A DNA stretch of 64,000 bases. Source: an uncultured Helicobacter sp. (GTDB lineage Bacteria; Campylobacterota; Campylobacteria; Campylobacterales; Helicobacteraceae). A model generated the notes under the pieces. It was given only the letters and a program-made list of their open reading frames with translations. It had not been told where the DNA came from and made no database searches. Each line of letters begins with the position of its first letter. Positions within the stretch are counted from its first letter, which is position 1. The stretch covers positions 1-64,000 of the forward strand of contig CALUTE010000003.1 of NCBI GenBank assembly GCA_944323645.1. The letters run 5' to 3'. The position numbers and the translations under genes were made by a program. Below are positions 61,603 to 64,000 of this stretch, in pieces.

Positions 61603-64000
61603 ATGCACACATTACAACATTCTCTCCAGCAGTTGCAACCTTCACCCAAAACAAAATCTAAAACACATCATACCAAAAAAAAGTCTCCCCTAAAGCAAGA
61701 CTCTAACATTTTAGAATCTACTAGGGAATCTAACAATCTAGTGCTAGAATCCACACACCCCACAGAATCTGCCGCTAAAGAGTCGCTCACAAATTCTAAG
61801 GTTTTGTGCGATACATCAAAGCCTGACAGATTTGAGCCTCCACAGACCATAGAATCTATGACACCAGCAAATTATATAGCACATTTTTGCAAAAAAGATG
61901 AGCAGTTGCTTGCACGATTAGATTTAGAGGAGTTTATCTATCGCTTTGCTTCACTACTTGCTCGTCCAAAAAGTTTTTATCTGCAAGGCAATCATCATCT
62001 CTACAAGGCAATTCTTGATGAGTTGGATTCTCTATCTCTCCCAATAATTCCTAAAGTACCAAATCTCAATAAAGCTTTGTTTGTATTGCAGAAATTTGGC
62101 ACGCTAAACTTACAAGAAATCTTTGCTTTTAGTAAGATTCTTGGGTACTTTGCTACGTTGTTACGCGCACCTCAAATTGAGCGAGCCCCCAACTTCTACA
62201 CATTGGTGCATAAGATTATTTTGCCCCAAGATATAGAAGAGAAGCTTTGTGTTTTTGAAACAGATGGCAAACTAAAAACAGGGAAGTTTGCGCAAATTGA
62301 CAATCTCAATACCGCTCTTGCGCAAACAAATGAGGCAATTACAACCGAGCTTTATAGGCTGCTTGCAAACGAGGATTTAGCACCTTATCTTGTGGATAGA
62401 CAGGTGCATTTTGTGTTTGATACACAAACACTTTTGCTAAAGGCTGGTTATACACATAGTGTTGCTGGCTCCGTGCTTATGCGTTCGCAAAATGGTTTTT
62501 TCTATGTTGTGCCACAAAGTATTGAAAAATTATATAAGCGACAAAAAGACCTAAAAGACGCTTTAGAAGTAGAATTAGCCAAGGTTTGTGAGGCACTTAG
62601 TGAGGTATTGCGCAAACATTTGGCTTTTTTTCGCTTTTTGAATGCCGAATTTGATCGGTTTGATTTGCTTATGGCGCGCTTAGAGTTTGCCAAGCTTGCA
62701 AACTTAGAGTTTCTGCTTCCTTTTAAACCTCAATTTGGTGCGGAGCGCGATAGTATTGTTTTGTGTGATTTCTGCCACCCAATCCTAAATACCCCAAAAC
62801 CAACAAACATAGAGTTTTCCCAAAAACTTTTAGTGCTTACTGGCGTGAATGCTGGAGGAAAAACAATGCTTTTAAAATCTATTATGAGTGCTGCATTTTT
62901 AGCAAAGCATCTCTTGCCATTCAAATGTAATCCGCACAAAAGTAAAATTCCGTACTATAAGCATATCTATGCAATTCTCTCTGACCCACAAAATACAAAA
63001 AATGACATCAGTACCTTTGCAGGAAGAATCTTTGAACTAAGTCAGCATTTGAACAATGATGAACTTCTGCTTGGAATTGATGAGATTGAGCTTGGTACTG
63101 ATGCAGATGAGGCTGCAAGTCTTTATAAAACACTGCTTGAAAACCTACTACAAAAGCATAATAAAATCATCATCACAACCCACCACAAACGTCTTGCAGC
63201 CCTTATGGCAAATGATGAGCGAGTACAAATGAGTGCCGCACTTTTTGATATACAAAAGGCAAGACCGACATTTGAATTTTTGCATGGAAGTATTGGCAAA
63301 AGCTATGCATTTGAAACAGCAGAGCGCTACGGAATCCCAAAACATCTAATTGCCATAGCCAAAGAGCATTATGGGCACGACAAAGAACGGCTCAATGAAC
63401 TTATTGAGCGTTCTTCCAAGCTTGAACTTGAGCTTGCCCACAAAAACAAAGAGCTTGCCCACAAAATCCAAAAAGCAGAATCTAAATACCAAGAATATCA
63501 TCAGCGCATTCAAACACTTCAAGAAGAATACCAAAAACATCAATCTATGCTAGATTCTACCTATCAAGCCGCATTAAATGCACTCAAAAAAGAAGCAAAA
63601 AATCTAAGTGATGTCCATCGTAATATGGGTGAAGCACAAAAAATCATAAAGCTTGCGCCTAAGAAGAAACCCGCAACAACCAATAAAAAAACCCCACAAA
63701 AGGGCGATAGAGTGAGTTATCGCGGTATGCTTGGAGTTTTATACGCAATAAACAAAGAATATTGTATCATCGCTTTAGATTCTGGTATGCGTATAAAAGC
63801 AGATCCCTACCAAATACAGCTTAATACAACAAAATCCTCACCAAAGCCTACTAAAAATCCTATTACACTTACCTATACTCCAAAGGCAAGCGTGAAGCTT
63901 GATTTGCACGGAAAGCACGTGCAAGATGCTATAGAAGAATTGCAAAATTTCATTAGCGATAGTCTTATAGCTGGATTTGATGAGGTGCTTGTCTATCACG
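61603..64000 (+). CDS. mutS2: MutS2 endonuclease/recombination suppressor (C-terminus outside window)
   Basis: The frame is open for 799 residues to the window edge. Walker A is GVNAGGKT near residue 414, with LGIDEIELGTDADEA (Walker B) later, as in MutS ATPases. There is no MutS mismatch-recognition domain, which marks MutS2. A coiled-coil stretch (about 600-660) precedes the C-terminal Smr nuclease domain, which begins near residue 766 (LDLHGKH) and is cut off. The first ~87 residues are an unusual Ser/Thr/Glu-rich leader with repeated ES pairs coded by AGAATCT; MutS2 elsewhere lacks it. In H. pylori MutS2 suppresses recombination and aids oxidative-damage repair. The start codon has AAGGTAGG upstream. 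Confidence 0.92.
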   Translation, partial: MHTLQHSLQQLQPSPKTKSKTHHTKKKSPLKQDSNILESTRESNNLVLESTHPTESAAKESLTNSKVLCDTSKPDRFEPPQTIESMTPANYIAHFCKKDEQLLARLDLEEFIYRFASLLARPKSFYLQGNHHLYKAILDELDSLSLPIIPKVPNLNKALFVLQKFGTLNLQEIFAFSKILGYFATLLRAPQIERAPNFYTLVHKIILPQDIEEKLCVFETDGKLKTGKFAQIDNLNTALAQTNEAITTELYRLLANEDLAPYLVDRQVHFVFDTQTLLLKAGYTHSVAGSVLMRSQNGFFYVVPQSIEKLYKRQKDLKDALEVELAKVCEALSEVLRKHLAFFRFLNAEFDRFDLLMARLEFAKLANLEFLLPFKPQFGAERDSIVLCDFCHPILNTPKPTNIEFSQKLLVLTGVNAGGKTMLLKSIMSAAFLAKHLLPFKCNPHKSKIPYYKHIYAILSDPQNTKNDISTFAGRIFELSQHLNNDELLLGIDEIELGTDADEAASLYKTLLENLLQKHNKIIITTHHKRLAALMANDERVQMSAALFDIQKARPTFEFLHGSIGKSYAFETAERYGIPKHLIAIAKEHYGHDKERLNELIERSSKLELELAHKNKELAHKIQKAESKYQEYHQRIQTLQEEYQKHQSMLDSTYQAALNALKKEAKNLSDVHRNMGEAQKIIKLAPKKKPATTNKKTPQKGDRVSYRGMLGVLYAINKEYCIIALDSGMRIKADPYQIQLNTTKSSPKPTKNPITLTYTPKASVKLDLHGKHVQDAIEELQNFISDSLIAGFDEVLVYH

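Noticed and set aside
1-64000. Search for tRNA, rRNA, CRISPR arrays, insertion sequences or prophage genes
   Set aside because: No cloverleaf-like, spacer-repeat, transposase or phage structural signals were seen; the gaps are short and fully accounted for.

Overview
The window is AT-rich, gene-dense chromosomal DNA of an epsilonproteobacterium, most likely a Helicobacter and probably of the enterohepatic rather than the gastric (H. pylori) group. Three things point this way: the gene blocks, the protein families, and the frequent 'LES/LDS' linkers coded by a repeated TAGAATCT-type DNA word. Several blocks match H. pylori gene order as I remember it: frdCAB; cbpA-hspR-rarA; ccoNOQP with its small follow-on genes; fliK-flgD-flgE; and a long run flhX-ribE / tatD-mltD-rlpA ... 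kdsC-lptC-lptA-engB-mreD-like-mrdA. Nearly all of it is core metabolism, envelope, motility and DNA maintenance. I see no rRNA, tRNA, insertion sequence, prophage or CRISPR array.

Layout. 1-5.5 kb: divergent alpha-2-macroglobulin (cut by the window edge) and penicillin-binding protein 1C. 5.6-9.1 kb: fumarate reductase frdCAB on the minus strand. 9.4-13.2 kb: MATE transporter, coaBC and a FliK-like orphan. 13.4-18.7 kb: proline catabolism (putA, putP). 18.8-24.2 kb: gyrA and a large ferredoxin/FrhB/pyruvyl-transferase gene interrupted at a (GA)10 repeat. 24.2-27.4 kb: rarA-hspR-cbpA heat-shock operon and thyX. 27.5-33.6 kb: cbb3 oxidase ccoNOQP followed by small membrane proteins and three pseudopilin-like proteins. 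33.7-38.7 kb: priA, two small coiled-coil/unknown genes, uvrB. 38.8-45 kb: MFS exporter and fliK-flgD-flgE behind a sigma-54 promoter. 45.1-55.2 kb: NlpC/P60 lipoprotein, FlhX, riboflavin synthase, then TatD, MltD, RlpA, HisB, KdsC, LptC, LptA, EngB, MreD-like and PBP2. 55.2-56.4 kb: a TupA-like ATP-grasp gene interrupted at a poly-G tract. 56.4-64 kb: phosphoesterase, motAB, lptB, rpoN and mutS2 (cut by the window edge).

How it fits together. Respiration is served by a fumarate reductase for anaerobic use and a high-affinity cbb3 oxidase for microaerobic use, with proline as a carbon and electron source. LPS transport (lptA, lptB, lptC), Kdo synthesis (kdsC) and peptidoglycan genes (mrdA, mltD, rlpA, NlpC) cluster with flagellar genes (flhX, fliK-flgD-flgE, motAB) and with rpoN, whose sigma factor probably drives fliK-flgD-flgE.

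The most unusual signal is a set of simple-sequence tracts. A (GA)10 tract and a G13 tract each split a surface-carbohydrate-type gene into two frames, and a small change in repeat number would rejoin them. A G10 tract sits exactly where the ribosome-binding site of mrdA should be. Together these look like phase-variation switches. A second genome-scale signal is the strong excess of the heptamer AGAATCT/AGATTCT, and a third is the pseudopilin cluster behind the cbb3 operon.
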